The notes beneath the pieces were generated by a model. The model was not told where the DNA came from. It searched no databases and saw only the letters and a list, made by a program, of their open reading frames with translations. Source: Allantophomopsis cytisporea (Eukaryota > Ascomycota > Leotiomycetes > Phacidiales > Phacidiaceae). Taken from it: DNA of 64,000 bases. The position numbers were made by a program, and so were the translations under genes. The stretch spans positions 1,984,001-2,048,000 of the forward strand of contig CP103025.1 in NCBI GenBank assembly GCA_024752435.1, written 5' to 3'. This document shows, one piece after another, positions 24,019 to 34,790 of this stretch; position 1 is the stretch's first letter; each line of letters starts with the position of its first letter.

Positions 24019-24560
24019 ATGTCCGACGACGATGTCCGCGAGGTTAAGCCCTTCAAGTTCGTGACTGGTGAGTATAGAGCTCCTAATTTTGAGTCGGAAG
24101 GAAAGTGGACTGATTCGCGGAACATTGCTAACGTTTGATTGTAGCTGGTACGTCTCTAAAATTACGCCGACTCGATTACTTATTCATAAATGCGATCGAT
24201 TGTGGGAGTTGAAGGGATTGTGGAAGGCTGATAATGCTCCCAGGCTTCGATGCCCGTTTCCCAAACCAGAACCAGACCAAGCACTGCTGGCAAAACTATG
24301 TCGACTACCACAAGTGCATCCTTGCTAAGGGTGAAGACTTCGCTCCATGCCGTCAGGTACGAAAGAATATGAGGTGATGATGGTCCGGAATACTAAGTGA
24401 ATTGCAGTTCTTCTTGGCCTACAAGTCCTTGTGCCCAAGTGCCTGGTGCGAGAGATGGGATGACCAGCGTGGTAAGTTTCTTGGAGTCTTACAAAGTAAT
24501 TACGGCTATTGATATTTCATCGTAGAGAATGGTACATTCCCAACTCGCCTTGATCAGTAA
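24019..24560 (+). CDS. COX12: cytochrome c oxidase subunit VIb (Cox12/COX6B)
   Basis: Modelled exons are 24019-24067, a 3 nt exon CTG at 24145-24147, 24244-24356, 24408-24471 and 24526-24560, giving 87 residues. The protein carries the twin Cx9C-type pattern of COX6B (CWQNYVDYHKC and CPSAWCERW, with CRQ between), which forms two disulphides in the intermembrane space. Cox12 caps complex IV and takes part in Cox2 copper-site assembly. The 3 nt exon restores FVTAGFDARF, the usual fungal sequence. Skipping it also keeps frame and gives FVTGFDARF. Evidence for it is GCTAAC followed by TTGATTGTAG just before CTG and GTACGT right after it. The other introns have normal consensus sites. Confidence 0.92.
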
Positions 24561-25491
24561 ATATTAGATGGGTTGAAGGGAAGATGTGGTATGATGGTGG
24601 AAGCATGTGGTGTACTTCACCGGGTTTTGTACTATAAGAACAATTCCGAAATTGATAGATCGCCTAAATGTACCGAGGTGCTGCTAAACGAGAGGTGATC
24701 TTTGAATTGTTTAGTGATTGTTGAATGCTGTGCTACGTTGATCGAGTTGGTTTGAGCGGATAGTCTGTTTTACTGTCATACATATAATTGATTGACAAAC
24801 TTGTGTACGTCACAACCATATCTTGGGTCTCAATTTTCGTGTAATCTTATACAACAACGTAGCTTTCACAGTAAAGATGTTCCTGTAACCTAGAATGTGC
24901 TGTTGTATTACAAAGTATAACATTCTCTTGAAGTTAGGGGTGCCGATGACTTGCAACGTTCTCTTGAAATGGGCCTTTACCACAATTTGGATATGTTGTA
25001 ACTATAAGTTAAATCATGTTGGCATTATCATCACTATTCATATCTTCGTTACCATTCATGTTTTCGTCATCGTCTGTGATGTTATCATCACTTAAGAGGA
25101 AAAATCAGAGTCATCCTGCCGACTAGCAAATTGACTATATAAGGACCCATTTCTCCCACTCCCAAACCTCCTTCTCTTCTTTCCATCACACATACACACA
25201 CACACATCCTCTCTCTTTCTCTCTTCCCATTCAGGTCTTTGAACCATCTGAACCTGCCCTCCCATTAAACACCATTCTGATTCACCCTTTCCCCTTTCCT
25301 TGGACCAGTCTGGGATCATACGGATTAAGTCAAGTTCAAGTTCAACTTTATCATAACACTTACACCCCGTCTCTCTCCCCTCAAGTCTACACACTCTCTG
25401 ACCTCCTCCTCAATCTGATTCGCACTTACCATTCTCCAGGACCAGTCTAGATACCAACTGCTTCAGCTTCAACACATCTAAAACTTCAAAC
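24561..25491. other. intergenic with strong CT-rich promoter
   Basis: The first part is AT-rich 3' flank of COX12. From about 25136 there is a TATA box, then about 300 bp of CT-rich sequence (25150-25440) and an A-rich leader just before the 25492 ATG. This arrangement is typical of strongly transcribed fungal promoters. Confidence 0.55.
25136..25142 (+). promoter_or_regulatory. TATA box (TATATAA)
   Basis: A consensus TATATAA lies upstream of a long CT-rich tract and the 23-codon ORF at 25492. The distance to the ATG (about 350 bp) implies a long leader if this box is used. Confidence 0.5.
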
Positions 25492-25563
25492 ATGTCGGAT
25501 ACACGTAACAGAGTTGAGTTCACGGGTGAAATTGTAGAGGATTTTAAGGATGACTTAGCGTAG
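25492..25563 (+). CDS. candidate 23-residue micropeptide
   Basis: A 24-codon ORF (with stop) starts in a favourable AAAC-ATG context at the end of a CT-rich promoter and leader. The product is acidic and polar, beginning MSDTRNRVEF and ending KDDLA. No homolog is recognised. The T-rich tail and AATAAG-like signals after it look like a 3' untranslated region. It could be a true small peptide, the only short ORF of a noncoding RNA, or a remnant of a longer gene cut by the TAG at 25561-25563. No canonical splice site was found that would extend it. Confidence 0.35.
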   Translation: MSDTRNRVEFTGEIVEDFKDDLA

Positions 25564-26142
25564 GACACTAGTAGACTTTTAGTTCTTCTCCCTTTTTTTT
25601 CTCTTTCCTTTTTTGCATAGGTTTTCGCTTCTTGTTATCTTTTCCTTTTTCCTTTTTTCTTTTTTGTTTGTATCTAGCATATAGCTTCGATGCTTTTCAA
25701 ATGTCTTATTGTATGGCTTTATTAATAAGAAATATCGGCCTTTTAATATACTCTTGAGAAAGCTCAGTGAGAGTGTTTCTTGTGTTTATGTAGTTTTGTC
25801 TATTATAAGTGAAGTAATATAATGCGGCTCTCACATTCGAAGTGAGCAGTTCCCAATTAGGAAGTGCACACTCCGCACTGGCACCTCACGTATACAAATT
25901 GTAGCCTAGTTCAGAGAGCTTCTCTCTCTGTGTGTGCAACAACAACCAATCTATGATCATGGAGTCACGATTCCACAGTACGCATTGAACATATACTCCA
26001 TTTATTGCGACAAAATTATCAGACGCGATTTAATATTATCCTCACTCCTCAACCCCTCAGACAACGCCCCCGCGTCCCAAAGTCCTCAATCAGATAAGTT
26101 ATGTTGTCAATTGAATAAGTATAAAGGCTAACAACGAAAAGA
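25564..26142. other. intergenic, T-rich
   Basis: A probable 3' region of the 25492 transcript (long T runs with interrupting C), then an AT-rich spacer ending in a TATAAAG at about 26122, some 20 bp before the next ATG. Confidence 0.4.
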
Positions 26143-26505
26143 ATGAAAATCAACTATATGGGCACCGACGGGGAAGTCAGGGTGTGTAGGGCGTCCCCCG
26201 AGCCCTGCCCCTTCGACGAGCCACTTGCCGTCGACCCTCGCCCCTCCTCTTCCAACCTCACAAGCGCCTCTCCCTCCTCCATCCTGGAGAGCCTCTCTCT
26301 CTCCTCTCACGAGACCACCACCACCACCTCCATCACCCCCGACACCACTGCTGCTGCCGGCGTGGGGGGCTTTATGGCCCCCAAGAATCTTCGAGGAACT
26401 TGGGGGCCTACGCGCCCCTTCTCCCCCACCCCTCAGCCTAAGAAGCACGTGACGGGGCTCCAGAGTCCAGCGGCGTCTGGAGCCCCGTCACCGACATCGA
26501 GCTAA
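26143..26505 (+). CDS. upstream ORF, Pro/Ser/Thr-rich, unrecognised
   Basis: 120 codons from MKINYMGTDGEV to a TAA at 26503-26505. The product is low in complexity (runs of S, T, P and a TTTTT) and has no known domain. It may be the first exon or N-terminus of the next ORF rather than a separate protein: the next ORF starts at 26505 in another frame and its own frame is open back to 26442. A strong polypyrimidine-CAG at 26415-26436 leads only into this frame. A frameshift in this copy between about 26442 and 26460 would fuse the two. Confidence 0.35.
   Translation: MKINYMGTDGEVRVCRASPEPCPFDEPLAVDPRPSSSNLTSASPSSILESLSLSSHETTTTTSITPDTTAAAGVGGFMAPKNLRGTWGPTRPFSPTPQPKKHVTGLQSPAASGAPSPTSS
26449..26491. 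repeat. 16-bp perfect inverted repeat (hairpin)
   Basis: The left arm 26449-26464 (GTGACGGGGCTCCAGA) and right arm 26476-26491 are perfect reverse complements around an 11 nt loop. The GC-rich stem lies inside coding sequence, 12 nt before a TAA/ATG overlap. In RNA it would be a very stable hairpin. Confidence 0.9.
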
Positions 26506-26831
26506 TGTCGGCCGAGGAGTGGGAGAAGGAGAAGCAGGCTAGCATTGACGCCGTCGCCGCCGAGATCCAGGAGAGGGCAGCCGCCTTTGATAAAGCTGCC
26601 AAGGCCAGGAGGAAGGCCAACAGCGACAAAACTAATCTGATTAGCAATCAGAAGAGGAAGGATGCTTTGAAGAAGAGGAAGGAGGATGAGGCGAGGGAGA
26701 AGGAGCAGAGGTTGACGAAGAAGGAGAAGATGGAAGAGGAAGAGGAAAACGAAGAGGAAGACGAAGAGGAGGAGCTACCGAGAAAGAGAATGAGAACGAG
26801 GAAGATCATCGATGATGATGATGAGGATTGA
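26505..26831 (+). CDS. charged coiled-coil protein, unrecognised, probable nuclear
   Basis: 108 codons from the ATG overlapping the previous stop (TAATG). The product is almost wholly charged: MSAEEWEKEKQ, an Ala-rich helix, KKRKEDEAREKEQR, long acidic runs, then PRKRMRTRK, a likely nuclear localisation signal, and a DDDDED tail. The frame is open upstream to 26442 and reads protein-like there (GVWSPVTDIEL before the ATG), so the true protein may start further 5' through splicing or a frameshift. No domain is recognised. Confidence 0.55.
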   Translation: MSAEEWEKEKQASIDAVAAEIQERAAAFDKAAKARRKANSDKTNLISNQKRKDALKKRKEDEAREKEQRLTKKEKMEEEEENEEEDEEEELPRKRMRTRKIIDDDDED

Positions 26832-27035
26832 AGAACATTTTTAACTTGCTGATCTTAGCTTGGCTTTTTATCTCGCTCTTTTATCTTGCTTATTTTCACG
26901 CTGTGGCTGGTCCACATGCGCACACATACACACACACACACATACACACATACTCAAAACATAGAAGGCATGGTCGAGTCATATAATGAAATTTTTTAAG
27001 AACGCCAAAAAAGAAACTCCGTAATTTATAAATAC

Positions 27036-29090
27036 CTATGCAGTGATATCGTTCTTAGCTTTCTTAGCGGACTGCTCTTCAACTACTTCATCAAGGGCTC
27101 TCTTCTCTGGAACGTTCATCTCTTCATCCTTCTTCGCCAATGCCGCCTTCTCCTCCTCTGTCATGTTTGGGAGAAGAGGAATGTCCTTGCCAAGCTTGAT
27201 GCTACGGTGGAAGGCACGGATGATTGAATCGGCGTCATCAACCTTGATGTTTCTTACATCGGCAAGCTTTTTGATTTGAGCGGTACAAGCCTTGTACTGT
27301 TCATCGGTCATCTCGATATTTAATTGAGCAGCACGGCTTTTAATACTATTCCACCCGGTGATTCTACTTGCACTGGATTCAATGTTAGTGTAAGATCATC
27401 AAAAGCGTTGTAGAAATGTTGTGTGTTGGCTAAAAATTGAAGTTCGGGTGTAGGGGGTTGAAAAGGGGTCGAGAGATGATTTATTCCCCCCTCCCCACAA
27501 AAAAACAACAACCAAAAACTTGCAGAAGCATGTAGCCGACTGAATAAAGGCTCTCTGAAGGGCTAGAGGTCAAAAGAACCTTGGAGAAGTAGGGTACTTA
27601 CAAGTGAACATAACGGGTCATCCCGAAGTCGGCTGGATTAATGATCTCGTAGGTTGATGGATTGTTCAGGATCGCTTTGGCATGGATACCAGCCTTGTGA
27701 GTAAAGGCGCAAAATCCGGTGATGGGCGAGTTACTAGTGTTTGTCAGTTGATCTAATTTATAAAAGTAGGAAGTTGTGCATATTTGGAGATGTAGGGGGT
27801 TGGGTGTGGGGGTGGGGGCTCACAATGGAATGTTGATCTCAACAGCATCGGCAACCAACTCCTCAAGATCCTTGAGCTTATGAAGCTTGTACTTGCTCAT
27901 GACGTAATCACGATCAGCTACAATCATGCGAGCCATGAGACCACCAAGAGGAGTGATACCGTTTCTCTCTCCAATACCAAGAACAGAGGTATCGATGTGG
28001 GTTGCACCGGCCTCAAGAGCGCAATAAGCATTGGCGATGGCACATCCAGTATCGTCGTGGAAATGAGTCTCAATATCACAGCTAACAACGCCACGAAGGG
28101 TTCGGATAAGATCGTAGACTTGTCTTGGAGAAGCGCATCCAACAGTGTCGGCAATACCAACACGGTTGACACCGATCTTGTCAACAGTGGAGTAAATAGA
28201 AAGAAGATCGACAAGGTTAGATCGGAAAGAGTCTTCGCTAGAGAATCTAATCTCAATATTGTGTGACTTGACATAGTTAATGACCTCGATGGCGGTGTTG
28301 GTAATGTAGGTCATATCCTTTCCGTGGGAGTGCTCCATGAGGTAGGAAGAGGTACCAATGACAACGTCACTATCAGCAAGATTAGCATACTCCATGGTAA
28401 GAAAAGCAGTCTGTCTTACACTCCGTCAACACCAGTTTGAACAGCAATTCTGGCATCGTCCATGTGACATCTGATGTGGGTAAGAATCTATTGTGATGTC
28501 AGTCATATATGCCCTGAAGTTTCGAAAGCTCCTGAAAACCGACCTTAGCCTTCAAGCCGAGCTTGCAGATAGCTTCGCAGTCAGCTCTTGACTGCTCAGA
28601 TGCTGCTGGAGAGGTTAACTCGATCTGTTTATACCCATATCAGTAACCGTTTCTCAAGAACATATTCTGATATCCATGACTCACGTAGTCAACCCCGAAG
28701 TCATCCAATGCCTTGGCAATCTCAATCTTCTTGGCAGTATCGAAGAAAGCGTTGGCGAATTGCTCTCCCTCACGGAGAGTAGACTCAATGATCTTGAATG
28801 AACTGATATTGCTCAAGAAGTCGCCCACTGGTTGGTATGGGTTCGAGGGCTTCTTGGGCTGTCTAGCCTCGATACCGGTGAAACCTGGGTGGGCTGAATT
28901 CAATGTAGTTAGAAATGAACATGTCGAAGTAGAGGGGAATTTCATACATCCGTTAGTTCCATTGCTTCCATTGGTACCGTTGGAATGTCCGTTGGAGGCG
29001 ACCTGCTCTGGCTCGCAAGAAGGACACTGGTTTTCATGTTAGCAAGGAGATTGTGCTGTGATAAAACTGGCAGTGAAGATTCCGTACCAT
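27036..29090 (-). CDS. LYS20: homocitrate synthase (lysine biosynthesis)
   Basis: Eight exons: 29090-29088 (just ATG), 29026-28948, 28893-28685, 28624-28544, 28487-28420, 28369-27824, 27733-27602 and 27372-27036, giving 484 residues. The joins restore the conserved order. It starts MCPSCEPEQV, then an Asn/Gly linker, STLREGEQF (acetyl-CoA-dependent aldolase signature), IELTSPAASEQ, HIRCHMDDA, GVDVVIGTS, THFHDDTGCAIAN and HKAGIHAKAILNNPSTYE. The enzyme condenses acetyl-CoA and 2-oxoglutarate, the first step of the fungal alpha-aminoadipate route to lysine, and is usually lysine-inhibited. The tail has a KKAK. Introns are 50-61 nt except 90 and 229 nt near the 3' end. TGACTC at 29106-29111 and TGAGTC at 29198-29203 upstream resemble Gcn4/CpcA sites. 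Confidence 0.96.
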
Positions 29091-32000
29091 GGTGTCTGAT
29101 ATATGTGACTCTATATGCTCAATTGACTGTTCTTTCGGTTTGGAGTTGATAGAGGACAATTTCTAGCTTTCTTGTATCGTGAGTAGAAAATTGAGTATGA
29201 GTCTTAAAGTTGATTGATGTCGAAAAGTGAGTAATCCAACGCATCAGTAGCAGCAGCACGTCCCTCTGGAGACGACAAATTCTGGAGCCAGGAAGCGGTC
29301 TCGGGCGTAACTTGATTGGTCCGTTAAAAATTTCGACAAATGGAACGCTCCATTACACTTTGAGCATGGCAATTTTCTTACGTGGGCAGGGGTTCCATAC
29401 CAGATCAACCAATCAAAAATGGGGAGTATCTACTCTGGGACTCCAAGAATTACAAACTCCGCGAATTAATCCTAGAATGACATGCAGAGAAGCCCTATCT
29501 AGGTACGCTTCTTCAACAGTACTCCATGAATACAGAATATGGAATCAATTCTCGTCACTATCAGTTACTCTTGAAATTATAGTACCCCTTGCGTACATAG
29601 TTCAACCGAACACATCAAAATGAGTATAATGTCAGTTTCTGAGAGGCGATGAATACTACTAGCTGATCGCCAGTGGTCTTTGTTCGGCACACTGGCGAGA
29701 AATTCTTTATCGCGGGGCAGCATGCTGGTGAGGTCATTTTCAAGCCTCTTTGCCGGAGATCTTAGATTCCCAACACCGTGCATACACATGATCAATGGAG
29801 AACACACAAGCTCTACAGAAATTCATGTGGCAGTCAGATTGTTGGAGAAACGTCACAATTCAAATATGTTCCCAACATGTCAAGTGAACCCCCTTTATTC
29901 TCTGCAAATCTAGCTCCTTCAGATTCTCCATATCTGCATTTTATCATCATTCTCAGTACCTTACTTTCTTTTCTAGTACAGAAGCATCGCTATCACATGG
30001 TACCTTACAGGGTGATATCGCAATAGTATTAAATCAGTCTTCTTTTCGAGTTGAACGGGCTGTTTGTCTAGTCCCTTTACGGTCAGTAACTTAGTTGCCT
30101 CTTAGGAGCTTTGCTTTTATGCACTCCTGATTGGTCTCGATTTACCATTATCTGTATTCTATCAATGAAAAGCTTGTGATAGATTCTCTCTTTTGGGTAG
30201 ATAGCCCAAATTACTTCCGGCTTCTATCGAGATATCAAGACTGTCTGGTAACAAATTGCAAATTGATAACCAGAAGTCAAAATTCTGAAGAAAAAGAATC
30301 TACAATTAATAGGATGCCTCTCTTCGATATCCGTTTATTATTTCGAAGATTTGAAAAGAATTTTGGCCGGTCTTCATGCAGCTGAAAAATGACATTATCA
30401 GTTCCCAAAAAGTATTCGTGTTCTCCAACCCCGCTTGAGAGAGGACGGACATGACTGCACCGACGGTACACCACTAAGGTACCTACCTCAGGTAGAAAGT
30501 CACGAAGGCGTCCTAGCTATTACGTTACGGCTCATCCTCAGGCTTCAGTCTTTGGAATAACCTGTTTTCTCCCGAAGTCGGACACTTGATAATTATGGCA
30601 CGTGATACTAATTTATGTAATATTGATAAGATACTGGGAGAGATCCTCATATTCAGATCGAGCCCACTTCTTCATCATCGCAGCTACATCGAAACTTACA
30701 GCCGTTCACTCCTTTATAATTGCACAGCTATCTGTTGCCAACAATTTCCAGAAGTAAATAGTAGATAATGGGATTGAGGGGACATGCACTTATCTTGTAA
30801 ACATACGTAGCTCGAGGTGGTAGATATGGAATTTGTAACACTTGCTCAACTCTGACTATGTAAGAGAGCTTGTATTTCGTAGAACAAGGCATGATTAAAT
30901 GAGCATAGACCAAATCAGATATCTCAGAGTCTATCTTTCGAATGTTCTCTTCTTGCAGATCTGTTTTAAGGTTGATAACATACATAAAGCTTAGTAATGA
31001 TTCTGAATCTAAACTCCAGCCTTAATTATACTCTTCCCACACGAATTCTTTCTTTGCTTCTTTCCGACTGTCGTACTTCATATATAGTAACAGATGACTT
31101 CCAAGTCTCCGCAAAATACATTAGCCAAGCATGTGAAGCAGAACAAGCAAATAAAGTCGAATTCCAAGCTTTTCCAAGGGGGCTCTTCAGCCTTTAATAT
31201 CTTATACTCTTCTTCACCACGCTTGGCGCACAATATATCGATGACAATAATTCTTCCGTCTCGTGTCACCGTTTACGACACTATAATGTAAGACATGATC
31301 ACAAGCAACTTCGAAAGTGTAACAAAAGGAGTTCAAAAATGTCTTCTGAATGGAGTCATTTTCCTTACGTTTGTAAAAACTATTGTCACCCTTAATATAT
31401 GTTATTGCTCAGATTGGTGGTTTAGAGCACACGTGGAGATAGAGCATGAGACTGTGGAGAGGTAAAGGGCGCTATTGCCGGAAGGTTTCCTTAATGGTAC
31501 ATAGCATTCGGAGACAAAGTTATTTCTGTAAAGTTCGAAGAACAGAAGAAAACGCGGTAAGTACGCAATAACGACGTTCGCTGCCTTGGGATGCCCTTCA
31601 CGATGCAGCCCCTGATGCTTGTGAGCCTCATTCTCCGACCATGCGCACTCTCAGTGCGGACTCTGCAAGCATATGATATTACCGTTTCTACTCATATTAA
31701 TATATCATCTACCGCCAAAGCCATTGGCCAATAGATATGCTACTGTAAGGTTTGAACCTGTTCTAGGCTGGCACCTCGTATATTTCGTATTGTAAACACC
31801 AAGCATTCGAATAAGTTTACTTGTTACCTTAATACTCGACCCCTTAACCGAACGCTCGGCTCGTCGAATTTCGGTTGCCACCGAAGGTGGAAATGGGCTA
31901 TGTTTACATGAAACGGACGGCTGGTAAGCTTCATTACTAACATTACCAAAAGGATGATGCTTAAAATTGTCAACTCAGAATTGCTTGCAAACGGTCAAAC

Positions 32001-32735
32001 GAGATGTCTAGCATACCTGGCCGCCACAGCTTGTTGGTGAGCACATTGGTATCACAGAGTAGGTGGACCTCATACAAAAATGCGTAATCCTTCATGTTGA
32101 GTCGAACGGCATGTGCCGACTGCTTCTGTAAGCTTCAAAGATCGAACGGAGGTCAGTGTCTTCCTTGTCATAAGTGATCACTACGCATCTCGTCCCATCT
32201 TCCCAGTCGAGGATCCATGCTTGTCCACAGTGTTTGACCTCCCTCACGAACAATCTAGATGTCATACCCTGTCGGATATGTTCTCAGTTGGGAGTTCAAG
32301 GCTTACATGGTAACCATAGATTCATCAATTCGTTACATGTCGTAAGCTAAGTCAGAGAGGACTAGGGAACTGTCCCCGTTATGGTGTTGGAACAATGTCT
32401 AGTAACACTATGGAGAGCCCATGTAGCGCGCTTCTGGACTCGAACTTTCATCACCAGCCTCAAAAAATCGACTTTCCGTCCACTCAAGGTAAAGCAAGTT
32501 ATTCTCCGTAGTCGAACGCCGGTAGTGTTCCTACTCTATTCTCATGATAGGTAATGAGCGTAGGTAATGCAACGTTTGAATAGCCCCATTCGAAAATCTA
32601 CATATAAGATTCTCATTCTCTCTTCTAGAATTTTATCCTGCAAGTCATTCATTCTTCTTCATTCATTACCACTTTCATTCTTCAATCTACACAGTGCTAG
32701 ACACTTCACATTCTTTTCAACAGATAATTTTCAAT
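29091..32735. other. 3.6-kb divergent intergenic, AT-rich, no gene
   Basis: This separates homocitrate synthase (-) from the polygalacturonase (+). All open frames are short and AT-driven. The first 200 bp hold two Gcn4-like half sites (29106-29111, 29198-29203). A GGTACCTACCTCAGGTA-type palindromic cluster lies at about 30478-30495. The last 150 bp hold the polygalacturonase TATA box and a pyrimidine-rich leader. No transposon ends or coding remnants were recognised. Confidence 0.5.
32603..32608 (+). promoter_or_regulatory. TATA box of polygalacturonase gene
   Basis: TATAAG within CATATAAGAT lies about 130 bp before the ATG, followed by a CATTCTTC-rich leader, as expected for an inducible secreted-enzyme gene. 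Confidence 0.6.
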
Positions 32736-33913
32736 ATGGTTAACATCTCCATCCTTGGCCTCTTGGCCTCGGCAGCTATTGTCGCTGCCGCCCCAGCTGC
32801 TGCTCCAGCTCCAACTGCTGCTGCCAAGTTGGAGGATCGTGCTTCGTCCTGTACATTCACCAACGCTGCCTCTGCTATCAAGTCTAAGGCTTCCTGCGCT
32901 ACTATTGTTATCAGCGCCATGGCTGTTCCATCCGGAACTACTCTTGATCTCACTGGTTTGACCAAGGGCACTCACGTCGTATTTGAGGGTGAGACCACCT
33001 TCGGCTACGAGGCTTGGTCCGGTCCTCTCGTCTCTGTCTCCGGTACCGACATCACTGTCACCGGTGCTTCTGGATCCTCTCTGAACGGTAACGGTGCTAA
33101 GTACTGGGATGGAGAGGGTTCCAATGGAGGTATCACCAAGCCAAAGTTCTTCTACGCCCACTCCCTCAAGCAGTCCTCCATCACCGGCCTCACTTTCAAG
33201 AACACTCCAGTTCAGTGCATGAGCATCAACAGCGCCACTGACCTTACCGTCACTGACGTCACCATCGACAACTCCGCTGGAGCTTCTAAGGGTACGTAGT
33301 AAACCGTTCGTATTCTTGGACTATGCTAACAACTGTATCAACAGGCCATAACACTGATGCATTCGATATTGGATCTTCCACTGGTGTCACTATCACCGGA
33401 GCCACAGTCACCAACCAGGATGACTGCCTTGCTATCAACTCCGGAACTGACATTACCTTCACCGGCGGAACTTGCTCTGGTGGCCATGGTCTCTCCATTG
33501 GCTCTGTCGGTGGCCGTTCCGACAATGTTGTCAAGACCATCTCTATCACCGACTCCACCATCAGCGACTCCCAGAACGGTGTTCGCATCAAGACTGTCTA
33601 CGGTGCTACTGGATCCGTCTCTGGTGTCACTTACGAGGGCATCACCCTTAAGAACATCAGCAAGTATGGTATTGTCATTGAGCAGGATTACGAGAATGGC
33701 TCCCCAACCGGTACCCCAACCACCGGTGTCCCAATTACCGACCTTACCGTCAAGAACGTCAAGGGTAGCGTCTCCAGCTCCGGAACCAACGTCTACATTC
33801 TCTGTGGTAAGAGCGCTTGCTCCGACTGGTCCTGGTCTGGAAACTCCGTTACCGGTGGTAAGACCAGCACTGGCTGCAAGAACATCCCATCTGGATCTGG
33901 CGCTTCTTGCTAA
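32736..33913 (+). CDS. secreted endopolygalacturonase (GH28)
   Basis: Two exons (32736-33291, 33345-33913; intron 53 nt with GCTAAC branch) give 374 residues. A signal peptide (MVNISILGLLASAAIVAAA) is followed by an Ala/Pro pro-segment ending near EDR, then the right-handed beta-helix. All GH28 catalytic motifs are present: HNTDAFD (D190), QDD (D211, D212), GGHG (H233) and RIK (R266, K268). Paired Cys residues near the C-terminus fit endo-acting fungal enzymes, which cut homogalacturonan in the plant cell wall during infection or saprotrophic growth. Codon choice is biased to C-ending and GGT/GCT codons, suggesting strong expression. It stands alone, with no neighbouring pectinases. Confidence 0.97.
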
Positions 33914-34790
33914 ATGTCTTCCTGAAGATATAAAGCTCCAATCGCAACATTGGTGGCAGTGGTTAGATTGGCTCTTGAAGGTTATTCCATCTAGACTTTC
34001 CTACTAGATGTCATATTGAATACCAATCATGGCAGCATTGCCAACTTGAAGAGGGAGATGTTCATTCATGTATATAGAGTTTATTGTATAAACCACAAAT
34101 TTAACTATTTATGCTCTTGGAAGCAGATCAAATCAATTAGCCTCTTTCATGTTCTTTCAGTGTGACTTCGTAATAACATATTCATAATGAAACTGGCGCG
34201 AAGTAAAGATTGCTTTGGAAATTATAGAGTAAGACCTCTCGATCACATTTTCCACAACGAACCAGCTGAGAAATCAGGAAGCCTCTAGTTATAATCAATG
34301 AACTTGAAAAACTACGCGGCTCTCATTAATGTACTGCTCCTCATAAGCATACGGTTCTAGATCTGTAGAGTTCTCAATGCCTTCTCCAAATTACGACTGT
34401 GGTGGTCCATCATAGAAGATCTGAGCGATTATCAAGAAACAAAAGAAAAAGTACGGGAGAACTATCCGCCGGAAAATGCTCAATAGATTATGAAATTCGT
34501 TTATCTGAAGAGAAGTTGCGATGACGAAAAACAACACAACTTCTCAATACTCTTCCAATTCTCACCAAACCTCTTTGTAAACTAAACTACATACATTTGA
34601 GTCATCAACTAAGTACATTCGCATTCAAATATTTGGTCAATTCTACACCACTCGGATTACGAAGTAAAAGACAAAAGTTTTCCGGTTACGGATACCCCAC
34701 CATCCACCACCCCACATTCACGAATTTCCTATCCAAACTCACGTCGATTCCACCAACCCCGCCACTCACATCCTCACATAGATCGTCAAA
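33914..34790. other. intergenic, polygalacturonase 3' flank and Cia1 promoter
   Basis: AT-rich 3' flank of the polygalacturonase, then the 5' region of the gene starting at 34791, which turns CA/CT-rich in the last 150 bp. No gene seen. Confidence 0.5.
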
